This document shows positions 54,363 through 64,000 of a stretch of DNA of 64,000 nucleotides, one piece after another; the stretch's first letter is position 1, and each line of letters begins with the position of its first letter. The position numbers and the translations under genes are program-made. Origin of the DNA: Acorus gramineus (taxonomy: Eukaryota; Streptophyta; Magnoliopsida; Acorales; Acoraceae); NCBI GenBank assembly GCA_030737835.1, contig CM060847.1, forward strand, positions 23,360,876-23,424,875, in the 5' to 3' direction. The notes below the pieces were generated by a model that was not told where the DNA came from, ran no database searches, and worked only from the letters and a program-made list of their open reading frames with translations.

Positions 54363-54570
54363 AAAAAATCCATATAACCCCCTGTAATCTGGCCTAAATC
54401 CATATAACCCCCTGCATAAATTCATCGCCGTTAACTCGACGGAAGGCGGACGGAGGGGGTTATATGGATTTTGGGGTCTGATTACAAGGGGTTATATGGA
54501 TATATGAAGATTACAAGGGGTTATATGGATTTAGGTCTGATTTCAGGGGTTTATATGGATTTTTCCCTTA
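54363..54570. mobile_element. CCATATAACCCCCTG element, opposite orientation
   Basis: The reverse complement aligns along its whole length with 53455-53665. Its left flank (54190-54362) matches 160-228 and 515-603. Confidence 0.75.
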
Positions 54571-55279
54571 AATGTAATATATATATATATTTCAAAAATG
54601 TATTATTCAGGAAAATTTTACATATTTATACCAAGGAGTGAGTTAACTTATAAAGGACCATGTTTTTGTAAATAACTTATTAAAAACATGGGTATCGTTA
54701 CACCTAGATCTATTTTCAATCTCAATTCTAGTCTTAGAAAATTAACGACGTATATGTTCACATTAACCAAATATATGCTTTAAAAGAATTTTTTTATATT
54801 TTCTATAAATGCATCTATACAATTCATTAGAGTATATGCTTCATTTTTTTTTATAGAAGTATGTAAATAAGGTATACTATTTTTAAAAAATTAAAAACAC
54901 AAGTAGATTGAAATTGAGATTGAAAATGAAGCTGGACGTAACATTATCCTAAAAACATATATTTGTTACATTATTGTAAAATTATTTTTTATAAATAAAA
55001 ATTAGTTTTTTTCCTTTTAAAAGTTGAAACTACTGGAGCATTCAGAAATAAGATTGGATTAACTAGTATCCTTAGATATTAACACATGCGGGACAATAAT
55101 GAGAATAAAATCAATACAAAAAAATAATAAAATTACGTGATTACATGGTTAGAGAAAAATTACCTACATCCATGGGAGAGGAGAATTGATTCAGTATATC
55201 AAGTAATCGGGTTACAAAAGTCTCACTTTCTATCATATGCATCCTATACACAACAGCCTATAAAACAAGATTTCTATTG
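54571..55279. other. Intergenic, nothing recognised
   Basis: AT-rich; a short chance frame at 55137-55382 resembles nothing known. Confidence 0.4.
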
Positions 55280-55357
55280 TACATTCATTTCATTTTACTC
55301 ATTTTACGCCCATCGTTCTCTTTCTTCTATATTTGGATTCATATTATATTTTTATTT

Positions 55358-56381
55358 AGAAAAATTAATTAGAAGCCTTTGAGGACATCTCTGTAATAAC
55401 AATAAGTCTTTTAATTTTTTCTTGTTTTCTTTTGGTCCCTAAGTTAGTCATGATATTTTGTTTAGGTCCTTCTATCCAACTTCCATCCATTCTATTTTTT
55501 TTCTTTCTCTTTTACCCTCAAGTGAACATGATTTGCCTCTCTATCTCCCCCAACCTCTCTCTTTCTCCCATAAATAACTCAACAAGATGTGAGACCACCT
55601 CCACCAGCCCTCCATTGTGCCGATCTCAACCCTAACGCTGGTCGTGCCCCCCGACCTCTCCCAACCGTGTCCCGCGTCCCGCCCATGAGTTGTCTCGCGG
55701 TTCTGTGTTATACTGTGTACACTGTTATCCCTAATATGTACACTGTTATATCTGTTACAGGTTGTGTGTGTTACACTGCGTACACTATTATACCTCTTAC
55801 AAATATCAGGTTTTGTGTTATACTATATACATTGTTATACCCAATGTGTACACTGTTATACCTGTTATATGTTTTGTGTGTTACACTGCGTACATTGTTA
55901 CGCTAATTTTGTATACTGTTATATCTGGAACAGGTTAGGCTCACGGACGGGGTTGCAAGAGGGGGTTGGGCTCGCGGACGGGGTCGCGAGATGGGATAAG
56001 GCTCACGGACGGATCGCGAGAAGGGGTTAGGCTCGCGAACGGGATCGCGAGAAGGGGGTTGGGCTCGCGGATGGGACGTTGGAGATAGTCGAGAGAGGTC
56101 GGGGGACGCGATCAGCGTTGGGGTCGAAATCGGCGCAATGGGAGGTTGGTGGAGGTGGTTTCACAACTTGTTGAGTTGTTTGGGGGAGAAAGAAAGAGAT
56201 TGGGGGAGATAGAGAGGCAAATGATGTTTACTGAGGAGTAAAAGAGGAAGAAAAAAAAATAGAATGAAAGGACCTAAACAAAATACCACCACTAACTCAT
56301 GGACCTAAAGAAAACAAGAAAAAGTCAAATGAGCTATTGTTATTACAGATGTGTCTCTAGAGACCTCTAATTAATTTTACC
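55358..56381. mobile_element. Mutator-like non-autonomous element, 1024 bp, about 310-bp inverted repeats
   Basis: Perfect 9-bp duplication TTTTTATTT (55349-55357 and 56382-56390). The long terminal inverted repeats (55358 to about 55690; about 56085 to 56381) share AATTAATTAGA, TTTTCTTGTTTTCTTT, GGTCCTT and CTCTCCCCCAATCTCT-type blocks. The interior has seven TGTACACTGTTAT-type words (55710-55920) arranged in two units of about 100 bp, then 4-5 GC-rich units of about 32 bp (GGCTCGCGGACGGG-TCGCGAGA, 55935-56065). No transposase; the short frames are not credible. Confidence 0.88.
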
Positions 56382-56390
56382 TTTTTATTT

Positions 56391-56620
56391 TGATTTTAAC
56401 TTATTTTTCTTTATAGTTTAGAAAAAACATAATTATATGAACAAACCTTTAATTTGATTATAACAGGTTTATTTATGTGTTCCTAAACACAAATATAGGA
56501 CTTGTATAAATAAAATGAGGTAATCAAGGCAACTCTTGCTCTAAAATTTGAAATATATGACTCAAGCAACTTATTTCTTTAACACAAAAATTTCACATCT
56601 TTCTTCAGAGCTCAATGCTT
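56391..56620. other. Duplicated flank between two insertions
   Basis: Part of segmental duplication copy 2. AT-rich, no gene. Confidence 0.5.
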
Positions 56621-56625
56621 ACTAT

Positions 56626-56748
56626 TGTTAGAATATGAAAAGAATGAATCAATCTATTATTAGGGTTTGTATCCAATATTTATAGTACAAAAGGGAAACA
56701 AGAAAAGACTAATCTACCCTTAACCCTAACATATATATACATTTAACA
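56626..56748 (-). repeat. 3' LTR of the copia element
   Basis: 123 bp, TG...CA. Contains CTATAAATATTGGATA (a TATA-like promoter, minus strand) and an AT dinucleotide run near one end. Confidence 0.88.
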
Positions 56749-56789
56749 CCCCCCTCAAACTCATGGTGGATCATACACCGAGAGTTTTC

Positions 56790-59700
56790 TCAATAAGAAA
56801 CATGCCGCTGAAGTGTATGAGACTTTGTGAAAAAGTCTGATAACTGAAGAGAAGAGGAAATATATGGGAGTGATATAGTGCCCGCAATAAAATGATGACG
56901 GACGAAGTGACAATCGATCTCGATGTGCTTCGTACGTTCATGAAATACTGGATTGCTAGCAATCTGAATGGCGCTCTTGTTGTCACAATATAGGGGAGTA
57001 GACGCAGATAGAATGACGCCCATGTCAGAGAGGAGCGAAGCCAAACAACCTCAGCAGTAGCAGATGCCATAGCACGATATTCGGCCTCAGCACTCGAACG
57101 AGAAACAATGTCTTGTTTCTTGGCCTTCCAAGATATAAGAGAGTCCCCAAGAAAGACACATATACCAGTTGTGGATTTTCGATCTGTGACATCTCCTGCC
57201 CAATCAGCATCAGTATAAGCGCGAAGTTCAAGAGTAGAAGAAGACGGTAACAGCAGAGCACGAGATATAGTGCCACGTAGATAGCGTATAATCCGAAGAA
57301 CTTTGCATAATGAACAGTACGAGGGGCAGCGACAAACTGACTGACAATATGCACAGCATAGGCAATGTCAGGACGAGTGACAGTGAGATAGACGAGGCTT
57401 CCAACAAGCTGTCTATAACGAGTAACATCAGAGAGTGGTTCTCCATCGTCAGGCCGGAGCTTAGCATGAAGCTCAATAGGAGTGGGAGAAATGCGATCAT
57501 CAGTTAGACAGGCACGGTCGATCAAGTCAGCAGTATACTTGCGTTGGGAGAGAAGATAACCACGCGGAGCAGAAGCAACTTCCAAGCCTAGAAAATAGCG
57601 AAGTTTGCCAAGATCTTTCATCTCAAATTGACGCTGAAGATGTTGCTTGACCGACTGTATATGAGACGAATCATCGCCGGTGATGATCATGTCATCAACA
57701 TAAAGCAGCAGGATAGTACGATGAGGACCAGAGGTGTGAACAAATAAAGCTGGATCAGAGGAACTCGAACAAACCCAGCAGCACAGATAGCATCAGTGAA
57801 TCGAGCGAACCAAGCACGAGGAGCCTGCTTGAGACCATAGAGAGCGCGGTGAAGATGGCATACATGACCAGATGAATGAGGAAGACCCGGAGGAGGAGTC
57901 ATGTAAACCTCCTCTGATAAATCACCATGAAGAAAAGCGTTCTTGACATCAAGCTGATAAATGGGCCATTGACGAACAGAAGCAACAGAAATCAAAGTAC
58001 GAACAGTTGTCATCTTTGCTACAGGAGCAAATGTCTCATCATAATCAATACCATGCTGCTGAGTGAAACCACGGGCAACCAACCGAGCCTTGTGACGCTC
58101 AATCGAACCATCAGAGTTGGTCTTGATCTTATAAACCCACTTACAGCTGATAGGAGTCTTCCCTGGAGGAAGTGGTACAATTTTCCACGTATGAGTGCGT
58201 TGTAATGCACTAAGCTCCTCTGCCATAGCACCTTCCCATTCTGGAATGCCGACAGCCTCACGATATGATTGGGGCTCCCAATGAGTGGAAACAGCTGAAA
58301 GAAAACACTGAAAACTAGGAGAAAAAGAATCAGAGGCAACCAAGCTGAGTCGTTGAGGAGGTCGACGAGCGCGAGGCGGATTGCGACGAGGAGCAACTGG
58401 TGCGGAAGCAGAATCGTCTTCTGGCGAAGCAGCATCAGGAACAGGTGTAGGAGTAGACAGAACCGTCCCACGTGAATCATCCGAAAAAGAAGTTGACGAA
58501 GACGGCAAGGGTGAAGATGGGACTGACGAGGAAGAGTGGTCAGGTACAGACGGAGTAGATGACTGAGGAGCAAAAGATGAAGATGAGAAATCAGGAATGG
58601 AAAAGTCCAAAAATGTGACTTCCTCAACCGTGGATGGGGGAAGAGGAACAGGAGGCGAGCGAAGAGCGTAGTATGGATGACTCTCAAAGAATGTGACATG
58701 ACAAGATGTCCGAAGACGACGAGCAACAGGATCATAGCATCGATATCCTTTGATCTCATTACTATACCCAAGAAAAACACACATAGTGGAACGAGGAGAC
58801 AATTTGGTACGCTCAAGAGGAGGAAGTAGGACAAAACACGTGCATCCAAAAACACGAAGACGAGAATAATCAGGAGGACTATGATAAAGACGCTGAAAGG
58901 GGGAGATGCCAGCAGTGATAGACGAAGGAGTGCGATTGATGAGATACACACTTGTAAGAACAGCCTCACCCCAAAACTGAACAGGAACAGAAGCAGAGAG
59001 GAGTAAGGACCGGGTCGTTTCGAGGATATGACGGTGTTTGCGCTCAGCAACCCCGTTCTGCTGATGAGCATAAGGAGTGGAAAGCTGTGGTAGAGTGCCT
59101 TGGGAGGATAAAAAATCACGAAAAGCACGAGAACAATATTCCCCCCACAATCAGAGCGAAACACCTTGATGCGTTTGGAAAACTGAGTTTCAACCATTGT
59201 AGCAAAAGATTTATAGATGGGTAACAACTCAGAACGACTATGCATCAAATATATCCAGGTAAAGCGAGAAAAATCATCAATAAAAATAACATAATAACGG
59301 TTACCCCCTTTAGAAGGAATAGGGGAGGGACCCCAAACATCAGAGTGAACTAGATCAAAAGGAGAAGCAGAAATGTGTTTACTAGTAGGAAATGGAAGAG
59401 CCAAGTGTTTTGCCAACTTGCAGCCCACACATGGTTGAAGCTCAGTTTTTGAAAAGGAACCTAAAACACCGGTACTTATTAGATAACGAAGTCTTGGAGG
59501 AGAGAGATGGCCAAGACGGCGGTGCCATACATCAAAGGAGGAAGGAGAAGAAGAAATCAAGCGAGCAGAAGCTGCAGAAGACGAAGGAATATGAAGATGA
59601 TCCATGTAGTAGAGCCCACCGCGTCTAGAGCCTGTCCCAATCTGCTTCCCCGTACGACGATCCTGTACAGAACAAGTAGAAGAATCAAAAGTAATGAGAC

Positions 59701-60016
59701 AATCATGATCCGCAATTTGACCAACAGAAAGCAAATTTAGTGATAGACCAGGAACATGAAAAACATCAGGAAGTTGAAATCGATGAGAAGGATCAGCAAG
59801 AGAACCAGAACTCGACACAGACAGAGGAGTCCCATCTGCCGTACGAATAACAGGAGTGGGAAACACGCGAGTAGGACAACTAATAAAGGATGCCTGAGAA
59901 GTCATATGATGGGAAGCCCCAGAGTCAAGAATCCATGAGGAGGTAAGGTTACCTGTCGCCGCAGTAGAAGCAGAAAAGGGAGCAGATGAATCACTACCAG
60001 TCACTGAGCGAAGCAT
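56790..60016 (-). pseudogene. Broken copia pol (protease-integrase-RT-RNase H)
   Basis: One reading frame in evolution, now in at least four pieces. The first (60016 to about 59130) holds the protease ILDSGASHHM, a GAG-pre-integrase zinc region (CVGCKLAKH) and the start of the integrase core. The second (about 59150 to 57770) holds the integrase end (HQQNGVAERKHRHIL) and most of the RT (DVKNAFLHGDL, YGLKQAPRAW). The third (57690 to about 57310) holds the RT end after the YVDD box. The last (57044-56790) is an RNase H end with YCDNKSAIQIA. Frame breaks lie near 59145, 57770, 57310 and 57050. Breaks are described, not repaired. Confidence 0.9.
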
Positions 60017-61077
60017 ATCTTGAAGCTGTTGTTGTTGAAGGTGGAGCTGCGCAAGACTCTCAGTGATCTGAGAGGAAGAATATGCCGGCGGATCAGTAGA
60101 AAATCAGATGCAACAGCAGCTGCAGGTCGAGGCTGAGAGCGACGTGGAGGAACTGTAGATGGTGCCCGAGGTGCTTGCGCCCGAGGCGCTAGTGCACGTG
60201 ATGCTGCAGGATCTAGTGGACGAGGTGCTGGAGGAAGTGCTCCAGGAGCTGAAGTGCGAGGTACATAAACAAGAGGAGCACCATCACGAGCACGCTTACG
60301 ACATTCAGATTGCACGTGTCCAAATTTATGGCAATAATAGCAAGTGACCCGAGTGTAGCGATTGTCTTGACGATGTGCAACATTGACAGAACTGTGATCA
60401 ACGATAGGCGGAGTGACAACAGTGCGAAGACGCGTCTCCTCAGCAACTAACTCAAAAAGAACCGTATCAAGAGACGGTTTGGGAGAACGATGAAGAATCT
60501 GTGCACGAATAGCCTCGAACTCAGGACGAAGACGCATCAAGAATTGGTACAATCGTTGACGATTACGGTACTCACGATAGCGTGTCAGAAAAATACCCTC
60601 CATCTGAGGATCCATAGGTGCGAGTTGATCCCAGTAATCAGATAAAAGAGAATAAAAATCACGAATAGAAAGCTCCCCTTGATAAGAAGTAGAAATGGCC
60701 TGATGTAGATAGAATTCCTGAGCACCATCGGTCTGCGTATAGAAATTCTTCAGAAAGTCCCAATATTCCTTGGCTGTAATGAACGGCTTCAAATGTTTAC
60801 GGATATTTGGAATAACCGAAGAAGCAATATAAGCTTTCACCCGAGAATCGGCCTCCTTCCATGTCAACAAAGCCTTAGTATACGCCTCAGCTCTGGCCTT
60901 GATGGCAGTCTCATCAGAACCCGGTGGAGATGGTTCAAGTACAGGAGCTAGATTAGTGCCAGTAACATGACCCAATAGGCGACGATAATCAAGCTGAAGT
61001 TCAAGACTAATAGACCAGACATCATAATTGTTACCATCAAACTTAACATCGATGATCTGAGTGTTATCCGTAGCCAT
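60001..61077 (-). pseudogene. copia gag
   Basis: The probable start is the Met of MATDNTQIIDVKFDGNNYDV (61077); a Met 20 codons upstream is also in frame. A UBN2-like gag domain spans roughly residues 10-230. A CCHC zinc knuckle CYYCHKFGHVQSEC follows, then an Ala/Pro/Arg-rich stretch. The frame leaves the expected gag-pol continuation shortly before 60001, so a frameshift separates it from the protease. Confidence 0.85.
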
Positions 61078-61771
61078 AATAGGCAAAAAGAGAATAACAG
61101 AAAAAATATATGCCTCGGATGATGAAAATATAGTCACAGATGCGTGCAGAACGAAAAATGGAGCAAAATGAGTACCAATATGACTATATTTGGAGTCCGA
61201 ATGAACCCGTAGCGGCCGAATAAAGAAAATACCGAAAAAGGCGATGACGAGGCGGTAAACGGGTCGCGGATCCGGGTCGGGCAGCTAGTGCCGGGTCGGG
61301 TCGGGTCGGGGCGCTGGAGCCGGGTCGGGGAGCTGGGCCGGGCGCGCGGGCGCGAAGCACGGGATCTCGGGACAAATTCCCGGGAGATCCGGGATGCTGT
61401 CCGGGACCGAATCCGGGACAGGATCCCAGGAAATCCGGGCTGATCGGCGCGGATCCGCGCTGATCACGCAATTCCGAGACGACGCGCAGGCAGACGCGGA
61501 CGGTGCGCGGACGGGGCGCGGACGGTGTGCGGGCACGGTGCGGCAGGGCGGTGCAGGGCGGCGCAGCAGGGTGGCACAGCAGCGGCAGCGAGGCGGCGCG
61601 AGAGGGCGGCGCGGGGCAACGCAGCGGCGGCACGACGACAGAGCAACAACGGCGCGACGGCAGCACAGCGGTGCAGATGCGGTAGATCTGCGTGGGGCAG
61701 CGGCAAAGCGACGCAGGGGCGACGGGACGTCGACGATCAAAGAAAAAAATTGGATTCAAGCTCTGATACCA

Positions 61772-61899
61772 TGTAAGAATATAAAAAGAATAAATCAATC
61801 ATATTATTAGGGTTTGTATCTAATATTTATAGTACAAAAAAGGAAACAAGGAAAAGACTAATCTACCCTTAACCCTAATATATATATATACATTTAACA
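61772..61899 (-). repeat. 5' LTR of the copia element
   Basis: 128 bp, TG...CA, next to the primer binding site. It aligns along its whole length with the LTR at 56626-56748. Confidence 0.88.
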
Positions 61900-62334
61900 A
61901 CTATTGAGTATGATATTAGAGAGAAATAATTGTATGTGCTTCCAGCTTCTTCCTTGATCACTAAAACCTATAAGAATTGACTCGAATTCTCTAATATCAC
62001 TGTTAACTTATCATATTCTTCATATTCTTCTAATAAAATGTCCATTTACTCTAATATCTTATTGAAAAATCAATAAAATGTATCATCAAACTTAAATATA
62101 CTCAAGAGAAAAGATAAGTCATGCATCCTATTTGTTTAAAACTATAAATCATCGTAACACAAATGGTATGCACGGCATCAACACAACACATTTTGCATTG
62201 GTTTGGCAAGAAAAGTGTTGGTAAATTTTTTAAATATTTTTCATTTCAATACTTTTGTTATTGACATCATAATGAAGTTATATTATAATATCATGCTGTC
62301 ATGCAAAAAAAATTAGAAGCCAGACGAACTCTAA

Positions 62335-62783
62335 GCCTTTGTTTAGAATGGGAATATGATTTATTATTGGATATGCATTTATTTTGACATAAGTGAGTAT
62401 AAATAATGATAAAGTGATTTTATGTTTGGTTGTGTTTTGAATTATTCTCGTTGATAAATGTAAGAATAAATATTATGTTGTTTAAATATGAATAAAGTAT
62501 GGATAAGGATTTATAAAAGGTAAAAAAATAATGATAGTTGATTTGACAGGTGATTTATAAGAGGTGATGACAGTTGATTTGACAGTTGACCCACATATTC
62601 TTTGGGTGGAATAACCTAGGATAACTTTAATTCCAAGGGTTAGTTGGAATCCATATACCACTTTATACCAGTTTATTCTGCATAAGATATTCCAAGATAT
62701 ATCAGGCAAACAAACGGGTTAAAACCCCTATTCCAATTAATACTAGGTTATCCAGAGGCTTATTCCTGTTTTAAAACAGGGGC
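62335..62783. mobile_element. Tourist-like MITE, about 450 bp
   Basis: Starts GCCTTTGTTTAGAATGGGAA after TAA (62332-62334) and ends with an inverted CCTGTTTTAAAACAGGGGC before TTA. Mirrored ATTATAC-type words inside. Non-coding. Confidence 0.55.
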
Positions 62784-62789
62784 TTATAG

Positions 62790-63141
62790 TGGGCCTTTGA
62801 ATGTATACAAATATTTTTATGATCCTATCACAAAAGATTTTAAATAATAATTATTTGAAATTTTATTTTCAACTCTTTTATATAATTGACTCTTAGTAAA
62901 AAAATCCCAATAAATGAAAATAACAAAACACATAAAAATAATACATTTACTAGAAAAAAAAGATAATAAAAAAATGAAAAATGAAAAATAACACGTAACC
63001 AAATAATTTTTTAGGAGCATACTAGATCAAAAAAAGAGATAAAAGATAAATTTTAAAATATAAAAGAAATAATTCAAAAACAAAATAAAATCCAACAAAA
63101 TAGAGAATGGATAAAAAAAAAAATTGAAAGATTCTGGGGCA
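62790..63141. other. Intergenic, nothing recognised
   Basis: AT-rich, A-runs near the right end; no gene. Confidence 0.4.
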
Positions 63142-64000
63142 TGTGGGGGTCCAGGGGGCCGCCTCAGTAGTCTAAGGTCAGGGCTGGCTATGATCTGGCT
63201 ATGATCAATGATGTTATTATGGTTTTTTTTTTTTGTATAAAGGCCTTAAGAGGCCTACCAATTATGCGCCACGTACCGGCTGCCCATGACCCGATTGTTG
63301 AGGGTCCACGACTCAGATCGCCTACCATGGGTGGATCCGACCTGTCAGCCCATCAAAACCCAACGACCGAACACGGTCTCAAGTAAAAAACTTCTCAATC
63401 CAGTCAAAGATTATCAATTGCTGATTTTCTGGGTTGATACAAATCTACCAAATCTAATGACATCATGAATCTGATCCTCTAGGATAGCAGTCCATCTCCT
63501 AGATATGGGATGAATTGGTGATTAATCCCATGGGGTGACGCAATCTCAGCAGATCCTATGCAAGAGGATAATGACTAGGATTCTGCAAATCTATAAAATT
63601 TATCCCCTAGAATCTAGGATTCCTTCCCATCCGTCCGATGAGGAGAAATCCTCTAGAAGATTCTAAGGCCATCCTGAATATAATATAAATAAGGAATCAA
63701 TTCTCCTTATTGAAAAAAAAAAAAGAAAAAACATTTTTCCACTGGACCCTTGGTATAACATGGGCTGAGTTGACCATCGGAAGGGCTGGGGACATCACCA
63801 CTTCCGACGTGAGATCCCACCGCCAAAAAGAGGAACTACGTGTGACTCGATCCCTTAACAAGGGTATGTAGGCAGCCTGAGAAGTTACATCAGGTTCAAT
63901 CCAAATCAAACCAAACCAGGACCGCCCTCAAGTCCGGTCCATTCAAGGAGGTGAATTGCCGACAACCAGACGGTACCCGTCGGAGGAGACAGGAGCGGAC
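63142..64000 (+). mobile_element. Probable LTR of a retrotransposon, cut by the window edge
   Basis: Starts TGTGGGGGTCCAGGGGGCC. Further on, a TATAATATAAATAAGG promoter-like box (about 63678) is followed by a GC-rich region with GACCATCGGAAGGGCTGGGG and GTATGTAGGCAGCCTGAG. That order resembles U3-R-U5 of Ty3/gypsy Tat-lineage LTRs as I know them. The end of the LTR and any internal domain lie outside the window, so the assignment is tentative. Confidence 0.45.

Larger units (their letters stand above)
56626..61899 (-). mobile_element. Ty1-copia LTR retrotransposon, full length but broken
   Basis: Flanked by a perfect 5-bp duplication ACTAT (56621-56625 and 61900-61904). The two LTRs are unusually short, 123 bp (56626-56748) and 128 bp (61772-61899), with TG...CA ends. 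They differ by about six substitutions and a few small indels by eye. Read on the minus strand, TGGTATCAGAGC next to the right LTR is a primer binding site for initiator tRNA-Met, and GAGTTTGAGGGGGG next to the left LTR is the polypurine tract. A GC-rich leader (61138-61771) precedes gag. The order gag, protease, integrase, reverse transcriptase, RNase H defines Copia. Frameshifts make it non-autonomous now. Confidence 0.93.
55280..62290. repeat. Copy 2 of the segmental duplication, filled by two TE insertions
   Basis: Duplicated sequence is seen at 55280-55357, 56382-56500 and 61985-62290, matching 51020-51200 and 52940-53240. Between these lie a Mutator-like element (55358-56381) and a Ty1-copia element (56626-61899), neither present in copy 1. 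Confidence 0.78.

Noticed and set aside
58019..59140. Extension of the 665-residue minus ORF beyond the integrase core
   Set aside because: After about 59140 this frame turns into a Leu/Phe-rich shadow of the true pol frame; the real domains continue in another frame.
61184..61810. Several ORFs in the copia leader
   Set aside because: GC-rich untranslated leader; frames overlap on both strands and none resembles a protein family.
56626..61899. Endogenous pararetrovirus
   Set aside because: Domain order (integrase before RT), LTRs, PBS and target duplication fit Ty1-copia. There is no movement or coat protein domain.
1..64000. CRISPR array, bacterial operon or defence system
   Set aside because: Intron-containing plant genes, MITEs and LINEs show eukaryotic nuclear DNA. 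The regular repeats are minisatellites or TE ends without spacers of uniform length.
1..64000. tRNA, rRNA or snoRNA genes
   Set aside because: I saw no cloverleaf A/B-box pair or conserved rRNA segment by eye. A tRNAscan-SE and Infernal run would be decisive.

Overview
This window looks like nuclear DNA from a flowering plant. It is AT-rich, gene-poor and full of transposable elements. It holds four gene models I can support, all of typical angiosperm families. The nsLTP exon is strongly GC-rich, and the PPR gene falls from GC-rich 5' to AT-rich 3'. Both are common in monocots, so a monocot is my best guess, but the species cannot be fixed from the sequence alone.

Genes. (1) A SKIP19-like F-box/LRR protein is on the minus strand, with two exons (12399-12763 and 6780-7377) and a 5-kb TE-filled intron. 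(2) A type-1 non-specific lipid transfer protein is on the minus strand (17323-17687, with a probable short second exon at 16568-16577). (3) An intronless P-class pentatricopeptide repeat protein is on the plus strand (20821-22248). (4) A six-exon OSCA/CSC1 channel of the ERD4 type is on the plus strand (37480-44036, 725 residues). They belong to unrelated pathways: ubiquitin ligase targeting, apoplastic lipid binding, organelle RNA processing and osmosensing. They are ordinary eukaryotic neighbours with no sign of joint function.

Mobile DNA fills most of the rest. Six hAT-like elements with TAGG-type termini carry 8-bp target duplications (5174-5951, 9030-10078, 12981-13564, 15705-16218, 19014-19619, 35549-35995). 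The one at 9030-10078 appears to have captured a piece of a ribosomal protein L22 gene. About a dozen Tourist-like MITEs have TAA target sites, several of them in introns of the OSCA gene. Mutator-like elements with long inverted repeats lie at 229-505, 31302-33677 and 55358-56381. Three LINE fragments with clear target duplications lie at 24273-24936, 30418-31047 and 45359-51000. The last was split by a 3.4-kb solo LTR (45392-48814). A complete but frameshifted Ty1-copia element with LTRs of about 125 bp occupies 56626-61899, and part of another LTR runs off the right edge.

Local duplication is a second theme. The flanks around 51.0-53.3 kb and 55.3-62.3 kb are diverged copies of one ancestral segment, each filled with different insertions. 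The segment at 23.0-25.0 kb is a similar tandem pair. Comparing copies exposes insertion events directly, including one of only 14 bp. I found no evidence of an undescribed multi-gene system. The value of the window lies in its readable TE stratigraphy, one gene capture and a few unexplained repeat structures. All alignments were made by eye; no database search was possible.
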